In this document: piece by piece, positions 52,572 to 61,388 of the stretch
Position numbering within the stretch: the stretch's first letter is position 1
How the letters are laid out: each line of letters opens with the position of its first letter
DNA from: Pantoea ananatis LMG 2665
GTDB lineage: Bacteria; Pseudomonadota; Gammaproteobacteria; Enterobacterales; Enterobacteriaceae
Assembly: GCF_000710035.2 (NCBI RefSeq)
Contig: NZ_JMJJ01000005.1
Location: forward strand, 372,001-436,000
Direction: 5' to 3'
Length of the DNA: 64,000 bases
Position numbers and translations under genes: made by a program
The notes under the pieces: model-generated
Told to the model about the DNA's origin: nothing
The model's database searches: none
The model's input: the letters and a program-made list of their open reading frames with translations, nothing else

Positions 52572-52600
52572 ATGACAGCGAGGTGACGAGACGGTGACGT
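52572..52600 (-). promoter_or_regulatory. Candidate Pho box upstream of phnF
   Basis: Read on the minus strand, three 7-bp units (ACGTCAC, TCGTCAC, CTGTCAT) repeat at exactly 11-bp intervals (52594-52600, 52583-52589, 52572-52578), the PhoB half-site spacing. The unit nearest phnF matches CTGTCAT fully and all keep GTCA. This fits phosphate-starvation control known for phn operons. The start codon is 75 bp downstream. Confidence 0.65.
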
Positions 52601-52658
52601 AAAAATGAATTTGCGCCAGCCTGTCCCGCTCAGGGCGACAGGCTGGCAGAACAGCCCG

Positions 52659-53348
52659 TTAAGGCTGACCGAGCGTGTCCAGCAGCGCGGCAGAGGTGGC
52701 AACGGCACCAAAGATGCCGCCCTGCATGTGGATCATGCTCAGCGCGGCTTCATGATGGCGTTGCTCTGTGGCGGCACAACAGTCGGACAAAACCAGGCAC
52801 TCATATCCGCGATCGTTGGCCTCTCTCAGCGTCGTATGAACACATACATCCGTCGTGATACCGGTAATAATTAAATTCCGAATGCCGCGACTGCGTAAGA
52901 CCAGCTCAAGGTCTGTGGCATAAAAGGATCCTTTACCGGGCTTATCAATGATCACTTCTCCTGCTAAGGGGGCGAGCTCGGGGATAATCTCCCAGCCCGG
53001 CTCACCGCGCACCAGGATACGGCCGCACGGCCCTGCACTGCCGATCTCCGCCTGCATCCTGGCCGAACGCCAGCGCTTGTTTGCCGGTAAGTCACTCAGG
53101 TCCGCGCGATGCCCTTCCCGGGTGTGAATGATGGGAAACTGAAGCGCCCGCATACGTGCCAGTAACACTTTAAGGGGTTCGACAGGCGCACGCGTCAGGC
53201 CAATGTCGTAGCCCATCCTGTCAACGTACCCCCCCGGGCCGCAAAAATCGGTTTGCATATCAATGACGAGGAGAGCCGTGTCGGCCGGACTAAAATGGCC
53301 ATCAAACGGCCAGGCATAAGGGGTGGAATTCACACTGTACTCAGGCAT
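52659..53348 (-). CDS. Isochorismatase-fold amidohydrolase, biuret-hydrolase-like
   Basis: A 229-residue cysteine hydrolase. The catalytic triad is visible: Asp in [10 protein letters not shown] (about residue 31), Lys in IDKPGKGSF (about 139) and Cys in [13 protein letters not shown] (about 172). The stretch [17 protein letters not shown] and [15 protein letters not shown] is, as I recall it, characteristic of biuret hydrolase (BiuH) and close relatives, which cleave biuret or a related ureide to allophanate and ammonia. RutB-type ureidoacrylate hydrolase is a less likely alternative. The gene overlaps the permease gene by 8 bp, so the two likely take up and hydrolyse the same nitrogen compound. 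Confidence 0.8.
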   Translation of the reverse strand: MPEYSVNSTPYAWPFDGHFSPADTALLVIDMQTDFCGPGGYVDRMGYDIGLTRAPVEPLKVLLARMRALQFPIIHTREGHRADLSDLPANKRWRSARMQAEIGSAGPCGRILVRGEPGWEIIPELAPLAGEVIIDKPGKGSFYATDLELVLRSRGIRNLIITGITTDVCVHTTLREANDRGYECLVLSDCCAATEQRHHEAALSMIHMQGGIFGAVATSAALLDTLGQP

Positions 53349-54645
53349 TGTTCTTCTCCAGTCGCGGCGTGGGGGAACGTAATTTAATAATCAGGGTGTA
53401 GCTGAGTGCGGCCGTCACCAGACCGATGACCGCTTCGCCAAACTGGGGGAACGCCAGATGCGCGACGACCGCGCACAGGCTTCCCAGCGCCCAGGCCGCG
53501 AAAGCCGCGCCATGGAAGCGTTGCGCCGGGCGCTGTTCACTCAGCTTTGCCATAAAAATCAGATCAACAATCATGACCGCACCAAACGGCGGCACCACCA
53601 CGCCCAGCAGACTCAGCCACTCGAGAAAATATGACCAGACGCCTGCCAGTGCCAGCAGACCGCCGATGGCGCCAAGAATCAGGGTCCAGCGGCGCATCTT
53701 GCTGTTAAAGAGATGGCTAAACCCGACTGCACCGTTATAAAGACAGTGCGTACATACCGAGCCAAGGTTGATAAACACAAACAGGAAAGCCACCAGGGTC
53801 AGGACATCACCATGGCCCATCAGCATGGGCAGAAAGTTGCCGCCGTTGGTCAGCGGATCGACCGCCGCGCCAACCGAGACGATAATCACGCCAAACAGAT
53901 AGGCGATCAAATTCGCGACCGGAAAGGCCGAAAAGGCGGCAATGACCGCAGCACGTCCACTCTTCGACCAGCGGGTGAAATCGGCGGTCATGGTGCCGGA
54001 ATCGGCAAAACCCGCCACCACCATGGTGACCGCCGTGCCCATGCTCATGGCCCCCGCCACCGCCGGGCTGCCTTTCCAGTGAAACATGCTGGAAAATTCA
54101 TGCGTCTGCCCCACGAAGTACAGCGCGACAAACCCCAGAATCACAAACATCGGCGCAGCAATCATGCCCAACACCGACAAGGCGCGCACGCCCAGGAAGG
54201 TCACGGCCGTAAACAGCACCATGGCAAATGCCGTCACCGACAGGGCATTCCAGCCGAAGGTCTCATGAATCACCGTGCCGGTCAGTCCGGTCTGAAAGGC
54301 GTACCAGCCAATCACCACGGTCGAGAGGAAGCCCGACACGAGGATGTAACCTTTGCTGCCAAAGGTTCTTTTCGCCTGCAGGGCAAAGTTCATACCGGTA
54401 TTACCGGCAAACCAGCTCAGCGCACCGACGTAGGCAAACAGCACCAGATTGCCCATCACAATCGCCAGCAGCGCAGGCCAGAAGCCAAGGTGCCAGGTGA
54501 TGATGCCGCCAAACAGCGCATTCGTGAGGATCATAGGAAAACCAAACCAGACGGCCGAAACCGACCGGGTCGGATGGCGATGTGAGAGCGGCACGGGTTC
54601 GTGCTCAAACTCCTGTTCTAACGTTGGGGAAGCCTGTTTTTTCAT
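53341..54645 (-). CDS. NCS1-family (CodB-type) permease
   Basis: A 434-residue, 12-helix inner-membrane transporter of the nucleobase-cation-symport-1 family, like cytosine permease CodB. Marks are [19 protein letters not shown] (parts [11 protein letters not shown]), [20 protein letters not shown] (parts [12 protein letters not shown]), [22 protein letters not shown] (parts [15 protein letters not shown]) and [15 protein letters not shown]. The substrate is probably a pyrimidine or ureide handled by the coupled hydrolase (8-bp overlap). A candidate sigma-54 promoter lies about 205 bp upstream. Confidence 0.85.
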   Translation of the reverse strand: MKKQASPTLEQEFEHEPVPLSHRHPTRSVSAVWFGFPMILTNALFGGIITWHLGFWPALLAIVMGNLVLFAYVGALSWFAGNTGMNFALQAKRTFGSKGYILVSGFLSTVVIGWYAFQTGLTGTVIHETFGWNALSVTAFAMVLFTAVTFLGVRALSVLGMIAAPMFVILGFVALYFVGQTHEFSSMFHWKGSPAVAGAMSMGTAVTMVVAGFADSGTMTADFTRWSKSGRAAVIAAFSAFPVANLIAYLFGVIIVSVGAAVDPLTNGGNFLPMLMGHGDVLTLVAFLFVFINLGSVCTHCLYNGAVGFSHLFNSKMRRWTLILGAIGGLLALAGVWSYFLEWLSLLGVVVPPFGAVMIVDLIFMAKLSEQRPAQRFHGAAFAAWALGSLCAVVAHLAFPQFGEAVIGLVTAALSYTLIIKLRSPTPRLEKNNA

Positions 54646-54850
54646 TTGTCAGTTCCTGGTCAATGTCAGTCCACGGGTAGCCGCGTTGGGGCACTGTTTT
54701 TCATCCTGTACTCGCCATCGTTATGACGAAAAACGTGCCGTATCGCCGCCGACATGTGTGCATTGCGTGGCGTTGATGTGCCGCCTTGCCGAGGTGTTAA
54801 TCCGTTTTCCACGCCTGTGTTCTACTGGATAGGGCTTACCGGACAGAAAC

Positions 54851-54867
54851 TGCATGAAGCATGCCAG
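54851..54867 (-). promoter_or_regulatory. Candidate sigma-54 promoter of the permease-hydrolase operon
   Basis: On the minus strand CTGGCATGCTTCATGCA has GG and GC separated by exactly 10 bases and matches the -24/-12 consensus (YTGGCACG-N4-TTGCW) at all but two of the fixed positions. A sigma-54/NtrC promoter suits nitrogen-scavenging genes. I could not pick out convincing NtrC sites upstream. Confidence 0.55.
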
Positions 54868-55059
54868 GAATCGCCACCGCGACGTCATGGGGCGTGAATG
54901 CCTGTCGGGATACGGCCTTGGATACAAGATCGAATTCTTATGATAAGACGCGCTGAACCCCCGGCAGCGTCACGGTGGTTCAGGGCACGCTTGTGGGGCA
55001 GACTGCACAACAAATGGGAAACTTTATAACTCCATCTGGAAAGCAATTTTCACGTCAGA

Positions 55060-55077
55060 TCGTCACGGGATTGTCAT
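55060..55077 (+). promoter_or_regulatory. Candidate Pho box upstream of the acid phosphatase
   Basis: TCGTCAC and TTGTCAT (55060-55066 and 55071-55077) are separated by 4 bp, giving the 11-bp PhoB period; the second unit matches the half-site at 6 of 7 positions. Extra GTCA words at 55054 and 55080 flank it out of phase. The phosphatase ATG lies 60 bp downstream. Confidence 0.5.
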
Positions 55078-55137
55078 GTGTCATTAACGCTTTGCGGCCA
55101 CAATACCGGGCCATCATTCGCCCTGAAGGTTTTCATC

Positions 55138-57063
55138 ATGTCTGCTGCTGTTCGTTTTGGCATTTATCTGGCGCTGTTTTCTGGCATGGTTTCGACGCCT
55201 GTTTTGGGTCATGATCGGTCCGCTACCGCACGGCCTGTCCCGCCGAGGGATCCGGGCTTCACCGACAGCGCGCCTGCGGCAGACGTGCCCGCTTTTATCG
55301 ACAATATCGCCACGAACCAACGTGGTGATGCCCGGTTTGCGACGCTCGACACCAATGCCGGCGTGCGCGTGGTATCCGGCTTTCTTGCCCTGTGGCGCCC
55401 ACGCACGCTGAAGGTCGATGCGGGAGTTACCGCGCCGGCCCGTGAGGGTTTTGCAGCCATTACGCCTTCTGACTGTACGGGACTGCCTGACAAAGCCCCC
55501 GTATGCGGCACAATCCTTAATTCTCACGTCCTTGCCGCGAATGTTCAGTATGTGGTGACAACGACACGACGCCGCACGGCAGCCCAGGCTGAGGCGGCCT
55601 ATTACGATGACCGTCGTGGCAAAGGCTACAGCGTCACAGATGGCATGGGGCCACTGACGGGCGCATGGCGCAGTGCGGCCCAGCAGGTCACAACCCTGAC
55701 ACGCATTCCGGCTGATGCCACCACCGTGCTGTACGTGGATAAGGGCAACAATACCGGCGTGGGCAGTCAGGAAGGCAATCGCGACTTCGGTCTGGTGGTG
55801 GATTTTCTCAATGAAATGGGCAACAACGCCTCGACCGAACCGGTGAAGCGCTTCTATAAATATGCGCGTCCGTATCGCTGGCGTTCGGCGGTGGAGGTTG
55901 TTCCTGCCCTTGTGCCTGCGGAGAATCCACAGCCCGCCACCGACGGCGGATTTATCAGCGGCCACACGGCGGAAGCTGTCAGAGATGCCCTTACCATGGC
56001 GTGGCTGGTGCCGGAGCGCTATCAGGAGATGGTCAGCCGCGGTATGGAGCTGGGCGAAAACCGGATCGTGGCCGGAATGCACTCGCCTCTGGACGTCATC
56101 GGCGGGCGCATGCTGGCACTGGCGGTGACCACCGCAAATCTGACGGCTTATCATGAGGATGCCAGGCGTGCCTTCACCCAGGCGCATCAGGCATTATGGC
56201 AACGCACCGCGACGCAACCGGCCACCTTCTTTGCCTATGCCCATGCCGCGCCGCCGATCGCCGATCGCTTCGCCGATCCCACCCTTAACCGCCTTCAGGC
56301 GCTGCGGCGCATGACCTTTGGTTTCGCCCCCATCGGCCCTCGCCACCGTCCCCCCGTGGTGCCCAAAGGGGCCGAGATTTTGCTGGAAACCCGGTTTCCC
56401 TATCTGAGCGCCCTGCAACGGCGCGTGGTATTAAAAACTACCGCATTGGCCTCAGGCTACCCGATCATGGACGATGCTGAGGGCTGGGGACGCCTGAACA
56501 TTGTGGCCGCCGCCGACGGATATGGTCAGTTTACCGGCAACGTTAAAGTAGCAATGGACGCCGCTAAAGGCGGTTTTAATCAGTCCGACAGCTGGCGGAA
56601 TGCGATCGGCGGTCAGGGAAAGCTGACCTTACAGGGTTCAGGCACCCTGAGGCTGACTGGCGCGAACCGCTACAGCGGCGGTACGGAGGTTCAGGGTGGC
56701 GTGCTGGAAGCCGGTTCAGCCCGCGCCTTTGGCGTGGGTGATCTCTATGTGGGCAATCAGGGCCGCGTGCGCATTGCTGCCCTGTCGCCGGTACAGGTGA
56801 AAAGCTACACGGCGCTGCCCGAAGCCAGTCTTGAACTGGATATTGATGGTCAGGGCGGTGGCCGTCTCATCGTGAACGGGCCTTTAGTGGCGGGGGGGAC
56901 GCTGCTGGTGAAGTTTGTCAAAGGCTATCGTCCCGAAGCGGGCGATCTGATCCCGTTGATGCAGGCAGGCTCACTTGCGGCGCACTTTGGTCGCATCGTT
57001 GTCGAAGGCTATCAGGCTCGACCTGTCAGCAGCGCGACACGACTCAGTATTAAGCTGCTCTGA
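55138..57063 (+). CDS. Secreted PAP2 acid phosphatase with autotransporter-type beta-strand region
   Basis: A 641-residue exported phosphatase. The ATG at 55138 gives a signal peptide (MSAAVRFGIYLALFSGMVS); an upstream in-frame ATG at 55078 adds a non-signal stretch. The PAP2 motifs are Lys-x6-Arg-Pro in KRFYKYARP, ISGHT in place of PSGH, and NRIVAGMHSPLD with the catalytic His and Asp. After about residue 440 comes a beta-rich part with an autotransporter-associated strand repeat (GSGTLRLTGANRYSGGTEV in parts GTLRLTGAN and YSGGTEVQGG). No outer-membrane beta-barrel follows; the protein ends in a short Ser/Arg tail. It probably releases phosphate from organic phosphates in the periplasm. Confidence 0.85.
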   Translation: MSAAVRFGIYLALFSGMVSTPVLGHDRSATARPVPPRDPGFTDSAPAADVPAFIDNIATNQRGDARFATLDTNAGVRVVSGFLALWRPRTLKVDAGVTAPAREGFAAITPSDCTGLPDKAPVCGTILNSHVLAANVQYVVTTTRRRTAAQAEAAYYDDRRGKGYSVTDGMGPLTGAWRSAAQQVTTLTRIPADATTVLYVDKGNNTGVGSQEGNRDFGLVVDFLNEMGNNASTEPVKRFYKYARPYRWRSAVEVVPALVPAENPQPATDGGFISGHTAEAVRDALTMAWLVPERYQEMVSRGMELGENRIVAGMHSPLDVIGGRMLALAVTTANLTAYHEDARRAFTQAHQALWQRTATQPATFFAYAHAAPPIADRFADPTLNRLQALRRMTFGFAPIGPRHRPPVVPKGAEILLETRFPYLSALQRRVVLKTTALASGYPIMDDAEGWGRLNIVAAADGYGQFTGNVKVAMDAAKGGFNQSDSWRNAIGGQGKLTLQGSGTLRLTGANRYSGGTEVQGGVLEAGSARAFGVGDLYVGNQGRVRIAALSPVQVKSYTALPEASLELDIDGQGGGRLIVNGPLVAGGTLLVKFVKGYRPEAGDLIPLMQAGSLAAHFGRIVVEGYQARPVSSATRLSIKLL

Positions 57064-57085
57064 ACCTGATAAGCCCTGGCAAGGC

Positions 57086-57121
57086 GCGCGCAGGGAATGA
57101 GGTTGTCAGATTCCTGCGCGC
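57086..57121. terminator. Hairpin between phosphatase and Lrp-type regulator
   Basis: GCGCGCAGG (57086-57094) and CCTGCGCGC (57113-57121) form a perfect 9-bp stem between two convergent genes, with an 18-nt loop. T-runs are weak on both sides, so termination may need other factors. Confidence 0.55.
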
Positions 57122-57132
57122 TTAACCAAAAG

Positions 57133-57645
57133 TCAGACGCCGAACTCCATCGGGTTATGCTTGCTAATCAGTGAGCGCAGCGGCACGCTGCTTTTCATGA
57201 CGGGTGATTTAATCACGATATAGCTGAAGTACTTATCGATACCAATTTGCGCATCCAGCATCTTCTCAATCACATCCTGATAATGCTCAATGCTGCGGGT
57301 AATAAAGCGCAACAGGTAATCGTAGCCGCCGGTAATCAAGTGGCACTCCATCAGTTCATCAACTTCACGCATCGCAGCTTCGAACTTCATAAAGTCTTCG
57401 CGACGATGTCCGTTCAGGGTGACTTCGGTAAACACGGTGACAGAATCGGTAATTTTGGTGAGATTAACGTGCGCTTCGTAGCCGGTAATAAAGCCGGCCT
57501 GCTCCAGCCGTTTTACCCGCTGCAGGCAGGGACTCGGGGACAGCCCCACTGCATCGGCGAGATTGACGTTGCTGATACGGCCATCTTTTTGGAGTTGCAC
57601 CAGAATATTGATATCGATGCGGTCGAGTTTCATTAAGCCGTTCAT
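57133..57645 (-). CDS. Lrp/AsnC-family transcriptional regulator
   Basis: A 170-residue regulator. The ATG at 57645 (MNGLMKLDRIDINIL) is chosen because AGGGG lies 4 bases ahead. An N-terminal helix-turn-helix (RISNVNLADAVGLSPSPCLQRVKRLEQAGFI in parts NLADAVGLSPSPCLQR and LEQAGFI) is followed by the RAM ligand domain (VDELMECHLITGGYDYLLRF in parts ECHLITGGYDYLL). It lies next to the GabT-like aminotransferase and probably controls that cluster in response to an amino acid. Direct repeats upstream (57744-57776) could be its own operator. Confidence 0.9.
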   Translation of the reverse strand: MNGLMKLDRIDINILVQLQKDGRISNVNLADAVGLSPSPCLQRVKRLEQAGFITGYEAHVNLTKITDSVTVFTEVTLNGHRREDFMKFEAAMREVDELMECHLITGGYDYLLRFITRSIEHYQDVIEKMLDAQIGIDKYFSYIVIKSPVMKSSVPLRSLISKHNPMEFGV

Positions 57646-57743
57646 AGCACCCCTCATTGTTTACAGCTGTACTGGATGTTCGCTCCTACCCGGCGATAAT
57701 CTGCGTACACGAGCGTAAAGCGCACTTTTAGCAATACTTAAAA

Positions 57744-57776
57744 TACGCCACTTTAAAATAACAAGTACGCCACTTT
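57744..57776. promoter_or_regulatory. 22-bp-spaced direct repeats upstream of the Lrp-type gene
   Basis: TACGCCACTTT occurs at 57744-57754 and again, identical, at 57766-57776, a 22-bp period equal to two DNA turns. A weaker copy of CACTTT lies at 57723. The stretch is about 100 bp ahead of the regulator start and downstream of gabT. Lrp-family octamers bind such phased sites, so an autoregulatory operator is likely. Confidence 0.5.
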
Positions 57777-57896
57777 TTTGTAACACAAAAAATTCCCGGC
57801 CTGTCACGCTTTGCAAAAAATGCGCCAGCGTTGACCCCGGCTGCGCGCACGCTGGCGGCACTGCCGGGATGATGCCTTTCCAATGAGAGAGAGCGG

Positions 57897-59213
57897 CTAT
57901 CCTAAGCGTCCGGTCGCACGCGCCAGCGCAATATCAAAGATATGCAGCGCTTCTTCGAGTTGCGAATCGGTGGTCACTAACGGTGCAAGGAAGCGGATGG
58001 TGTTGCGATGCAAACCACATTTGATCAGCAGCAGGCCTTCCTGACAGGCGCTGTCGAGGATCTTTTGTGTCAGCGCGCTGTCGGGTTTATGGGTATCCAC
58101 ATCCAGAATTTCTACTGCCTGCATAAAGCCCACGCCGCGTACATCGCCGATGCAGGCATATTTATCCGCAAGCTGGCGCAGACGCTGGTTTAACTGCTCG
58201 CCCAACTGGCAGGAGCGCGCCAGCAGGTTTTCCTGCTCGAAGATATCCAGTACAGCCAGTGCCGCCGCACAGGCCAGCGCATTACCACCATAGGTGCCGC
58301 CCAACCCGCCCGGGGCCGGACTGTCCATGATCTCGGCTTTGCCCACCACGCCGGAAATCGGCAAGCCACCGGCCAGGCTCTTCGCCGTGGTGATCATGTC
58401 GGGTTTGATGCCGAGTTGCTGGAAGGCAAACATGGTACCGGTACGGCCAAAGCCGCTCTGAATTTCATCACAGATCAGCATAATGCCGTGCTGGGTAGTA
58501 ATACGACGCAGCGCCTGCATAAATGCCGGGCCTGCAGGTAAGAAGCCGCCATCGCCCTGAACGGGTTCAATGATAATCGCGGCGACGCGCTCCGGCAAAA
58601 TCTGCACAGAAAACAGCTGATCAAGTGCCTTCAGACAGTCTGCCTCAGTCACACCGTGCAACGGATTCGGGAACGGCAGGCGATAAACATCCCCCGGGAA
58701 CGGACCAAAATTCTGTTTGTATGGCGCAGACATGCCCGTCAGCGTCACGCCAAGCAGGGTACGTCCGTGGAAAGCCCCGTCAAACGCAATGATGCCCGGC
58801 CGTTGCGTATAAGAACGGGCGATTTTCACCGCGTTCTCTACCGCTTCTGCACCGCTGGTGAAAAACACGCTTTTATAGTGCTCGTCACCGCCCACCAGCT
58901 TATTCAGACGCTGGGCCAGCTCAATGTATCCCGGATAGGCCGCCACCTGAAAACAGGCATGGGACACCATGCCCAGTTGGCGGGTGACGGCGTTAACCAC
59001 GGCCGGATGGTTGTGGCCTACGTTAAGGACGCCAATACCGCCCACAAAATCCAGATAGCGGTTGCCTTCCACATCCCATACTTCGCTGCCTTTGGCTCGC
59101 TCAATCACCAGCGGATGAGCGGTAATAATGCCACGCGGCACATTGTGATCTCGGACATCCAGCAACTGGCTGTTGTCCGCATAGGTTTGCTGCTCTGCCA
59201 GGACATTCTGCAT
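57897..59213 (-). CDS. gabT: GabT-like class III aminotransferase
   Basis: A 438-residue PLP enzyme of the 4-aminobutyrate aminotransferase group, which moves the amino group of GABA or a related omega-amine to 2-oxoglutarate. Marks are FVGGIGVLNVGHNHPAVV (parts DFVGGIGVLNVGH), FFTSGAEAVENAVKIAR, GAFHGRTLLGVTLTG, AAIIIEPVQGDGGF, LICDEIQSGFGRTG and the PLP lysine in TTAKSLAGGLPISG. GabT is the best match, but putrescine or other omega-amine specificity cannot be ruled out. It is the last gene of the right-hand catabolic cluster. Confidence 0.85.
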   Translation of the reverse strand: MQNVLAEQQTYADNSQLLDVRDHNVPRGIITAHPLVIERAKGSEVWDVEGNRYLDFVGGIGVLNVGHNHPAVVNAVTRQLGMVSHACFQVAAYPGYIELAQRLNKLVGGDEHYKSVFFTSGAEAVENAVKIARSYTQRPGIIAFDGAFHGRTLLGVTLTGMSAPYKQNFGPFPGDVYRLPFPNPLHGVTEADCLKALDQLFSVQILPERVAAIIIEPVQGDGGFLPAGPAFMQALRRITTQHGIMLICDEIQSGFGRTGTMFAFQQLGIKPDMITTAKSLAGGLPISGVVGKAEIMDSPAPGGLGGTYGGNALACAAALAVLDIFEQENLLARSCQLGEQLNQRLRQLADKYACIGDVRGVGFMQAVEILDVDTHKPDSALTQKILDSACQEGLLLIKCGLHRNTIRFLAPLVTTDSQLEEALHIFDIALARATGRLG

Positions 59214-59326
59214 TTTTATACCTCATCCACGTCGTGTTCGGTTGGCTTAAGTATCGCAATCTGTTGGTCAATGACGCTGCCGTAATTCCGTCAGCCGCGG
59301 CATTTCGTGTCAAAATCCCACGGATT

Positions 59327-60460
59327 TCAGCCGGGAAATGTTGCCCCTGTTGCATAACAGGCCAGCGTGACAAAGGCCTGGATTCCGTAGGGTATGAGCG
59401 CATCGTTAAAATCATAGGCGGCGTGATGGAGCGGCTTGCTGGGTGCCGATCCTATCCACAAATAAGCACCAGGCTTTGCCTGTAACATAAAAGCAAAATC
59501 TTCTGAGGTCAGCGCAGGCTGAGGGGCCAGCCGGGCTGTCATGCCTGCCGCCTGCAAGGCCGCGAGGGCCTGACTTGCCTCAGACTCGCTGTTGATGGTG
59601 GCCGGGTAATAACGCGAATAATTCACCTCGGCGTCCAATCCATGCGCCGCCGCGATGTGCCCGGCCATGTGCCGCAGACGTGATTCGATGATGTCCTGTG
59701 CCGCTGGGTTGAACGTGCGTACCGTGCCGGTGATATTGGCTTCCGCAGGGATCATATTGTGAGAAAATCCGCCCTGCATGCGCGTCACGGTCAGCAACGC
59801 CGGTTCGCAGGGATCAAGCGCCCGGGGCACCAGAGTGTTTAACTGCACCACCAGTTCACTGAGGGCAAGCAGCGTATCGTGCGTGAGATGAGGCTGTGCG
59901 GCATGGCCGCCAGGCCCTTTAAGGGTGATATCAAATCGGTCTGCCGCGGCCATGATGGCACCGGGGCGAGTCTGAATTTCACCCAAGGGTAATTCAGGCC
60001 AGTTATGCAGGGCAAACACCGCATCGCAGGGGAAGCGCTGGAACAGACCGTCGTCAATCATGGCCTTCGCGCCCGCCAGGCCCTCTTCTGCTGGCTGAAA
60101 AATAAAGCAGACCGTGCCGGTAAACTCGACCTCGCGCGTCAGCTTTGCTGCCGCGCCAAGCAGCATAATGGTGTGGCCATCGTGACCGCAGGCGTGGCTG
60201 CAGTTCGGCGTCTGGCTGGTCCAGGGCACCTCGCCGTTGTCCTGCATGGGCAGCGCATCCATATCAGCCCGCAGTCCAATCATGCGTGAACCGCTGCCTT
60301 TTTTCAGTACGCCCACCACGCCCGTTTTACCGATGCCGCGATGCACCTCAATGCCGAAATCCTCTAAAAACCGCGCGACAATATCGCTGGTCCGCGCTTC
60401 ATGAAAGCCCAGCTCCGGATGACGGTGCAGATCACGGCGCAATGCCACTAAAGGGTCCAT
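59327..60460 (-). CDS. M20-family amidohydrolase (hippurate/N-acyl amino acid hydrolase type)
   Basis: A 377-residue zinc hydrolase that would cleave an N-acyl amino acid or similar amide in the cytoplasm. The ATG at 60460 (MDPLVALRRDLHRHPELG) has GAGGAT ahead and follows the dehydrogenase stop by 1 bp; a longer frame begins at 60556. Metal and catalytic motifs are RADMDALPMQD, CSHACGHDGHTIMLLGAA (parts HACGHDGH), FQPAEEGLAGAKAM, ALHNWPELPLG and LTSEDFAFML. It belongs to the HipO/IaaH-like aminoacylase group; the substrate is unknown. Confidence 0.88.
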   Translation of the reverse strand: MDPLVALRRDLHRHPELGFHEARTSDIVARFLEDFGIEVHRGIGKTGVVGVLKKGSGSRMIGLRADMDALPMQDNGEVPWTSQTPNCSHACGHDGHTIMLLGAAAKLTREVEFTGTVCFIFQPAEEGLAGAKAMIDDGLFQRFPCDAVFALHNWPELPLGEIQTRPGAIMAAADRFDITLKGPGGHAAQPHLTHDTLLALSELVVQLNTLVPRALDPCEPALLTVTRMQGGFSHNMIPAEANITGTVRTFNPAAQDIIESRLRHMAGHIAAAHGLDAEVNYSRYYPATINSESEASQALAALQAAGMTARLAPQPALTSEDFAFMLQAKPGAYLWIGSAPSKPLHHAAYDFNDALIPYGIQAFVTLACYATGATFPG

Positions 60461-60461
60461 T

Positions 60462-61388
60462 TCAATATCCTCGTGAACGATCAACGACGCCGACCAGCGG
60501 CTCGCCGCGCTGAAAGCGACGCAGGTTAGCCAGAAGCGCCTTAATCGCGCTGTCATTCTGCGTCTGGCTGGCGATGTGCGGCGTCAACCACACAGCCGGG
60601 TGCGTCCAAAATGCGTGACCGGCAGGCAAAGGTTCGGGATCGGTGACATCGATCACCGCAGCCCGTAACTGGCCGCTGTCGAGCGCATCCAACAGGTCCT
60701 GATGATTTAGCTGAGGGCCGCGTCCCACCTGAACCAGTGCGGCTCCCGCAGGCAACTGGCCGAACAGCCCGGCATTCAGGCGTCCCTGGGTGCTGGACGT
60801 TAGCGGCAGCAGGCACACCAGAATATCGCTGCGCGCCAGAAAGTCGGACAGCTGATCGTCACCATGCCAGCACGGCACGCCCGCAATATGGTGCGGCGTA
60901 CGGCTCCAGCCGCCGCAGTCAAATCCCATCGACTGAAGCTGCGCCAGCGCCGCGCGGCCCAGTTCGCCCAGGCCCATAATGCCGATGCGACGCTGACTGG
61001 CGGGCATCGCCAGATGCGCCTGCCACTGCTGGTGGCGTTGCTGCTGGAAATAGCGTGGCATGTCGCGATGCAGCCCCAGCACCGCAAAGGTGACGTATTC
61101 CACCATGCCCTGCGTCAGGCCAGGTTCAATCGTTCTGACCAGCGGGATGTAGCCAGGCAGCGTGGACAGATCAAACTGCTCAGCCCCTGCGCCCACAGAA
61201 AACAGGACTTTCAGATTGGGAAAACAGGCCATAAGGTCATCCGGCGGCAACCAGGCGACCAGGGCATCAACCTGAGCCGCATCACCGGTTTCCGGCCAGA
61301 GATGTAAGTGGATATCGGGCGCGTGTTCAGCCAGCCAACGCTGCCAGTAGAGGCCGCGCTGGGGTTCAGATTTATAGACAACGTGCAT
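60462..61388 (-). CDS. D-isomer 2-hydroxyacid dehydrogenase, GhrA-like
   Basis: A 308-residue NAD(P)H-dependent oxidoreductase resembling glyoxylate/hydroxypyruvate reductase A. Features are FPNLKVLFSVGAGAEQFDL near 58 (parts NLKVLFSVGAG), the dinucleotide motif GIMGLGELGRAAL near 138, the catalytic Arg in VQVGRGPQLN, Glu in VTDPEPLP and His in LTPHIASQT. It starts on the stop of the GNAT gene (1-bp overlap). In this cluster it may reduce a 2-oxoacid or act on a glyoxylate-type product. Confidence 0.88.
   Translation of the reverse strand: MHVVYKSEPQRGLYWQRWLAEHAPDIHLHLWPETGDAAQVDALVAWLPPDDLMACFPNLKVLFSVGAGAEQFDLSTLPGYIPLVRTIEPGLTQGMVEYVTFAVLGLHRDMPRYFQQQRHQQWQAHLAMPASQRRIGIMGLGELGRAALAQLQSMGFDCGGWSRTPHHIAGVPCWHGDDQLSDFLARSDILVCLLPLTSSTQGRLNAGLFGQLPAGAALVQVGRGPQLNHQDLLDALDSGQLRAAVIDVTDPEPLPAGHAFWTHPAVWLTPHIASQTQNDSAIKALLANLRRFQRGEPLVGVVDRSRGY

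Larger units (their letters stand above)
54646..55137. other. Divergent region, NCS1 permease and acid phosphatase
   Basis: These 492 bp hold a candidate sigma-54 promoter for the permease operon (54851-54867, minus) and a candidate Pho box for the phosphatase (55060-55077, plus). The permease leader is about 200 nt long. I see no gene and no recognisable riboswitch, though a long leader could hide one. Confidence 0.5.

Noticed and set aside
55114-56187. Long minus-strand frame opposite the phosphatase
   Set aside because: It is antisense to a protein with intact PAP2 motifs and has an odd Arg/His-rich composition.
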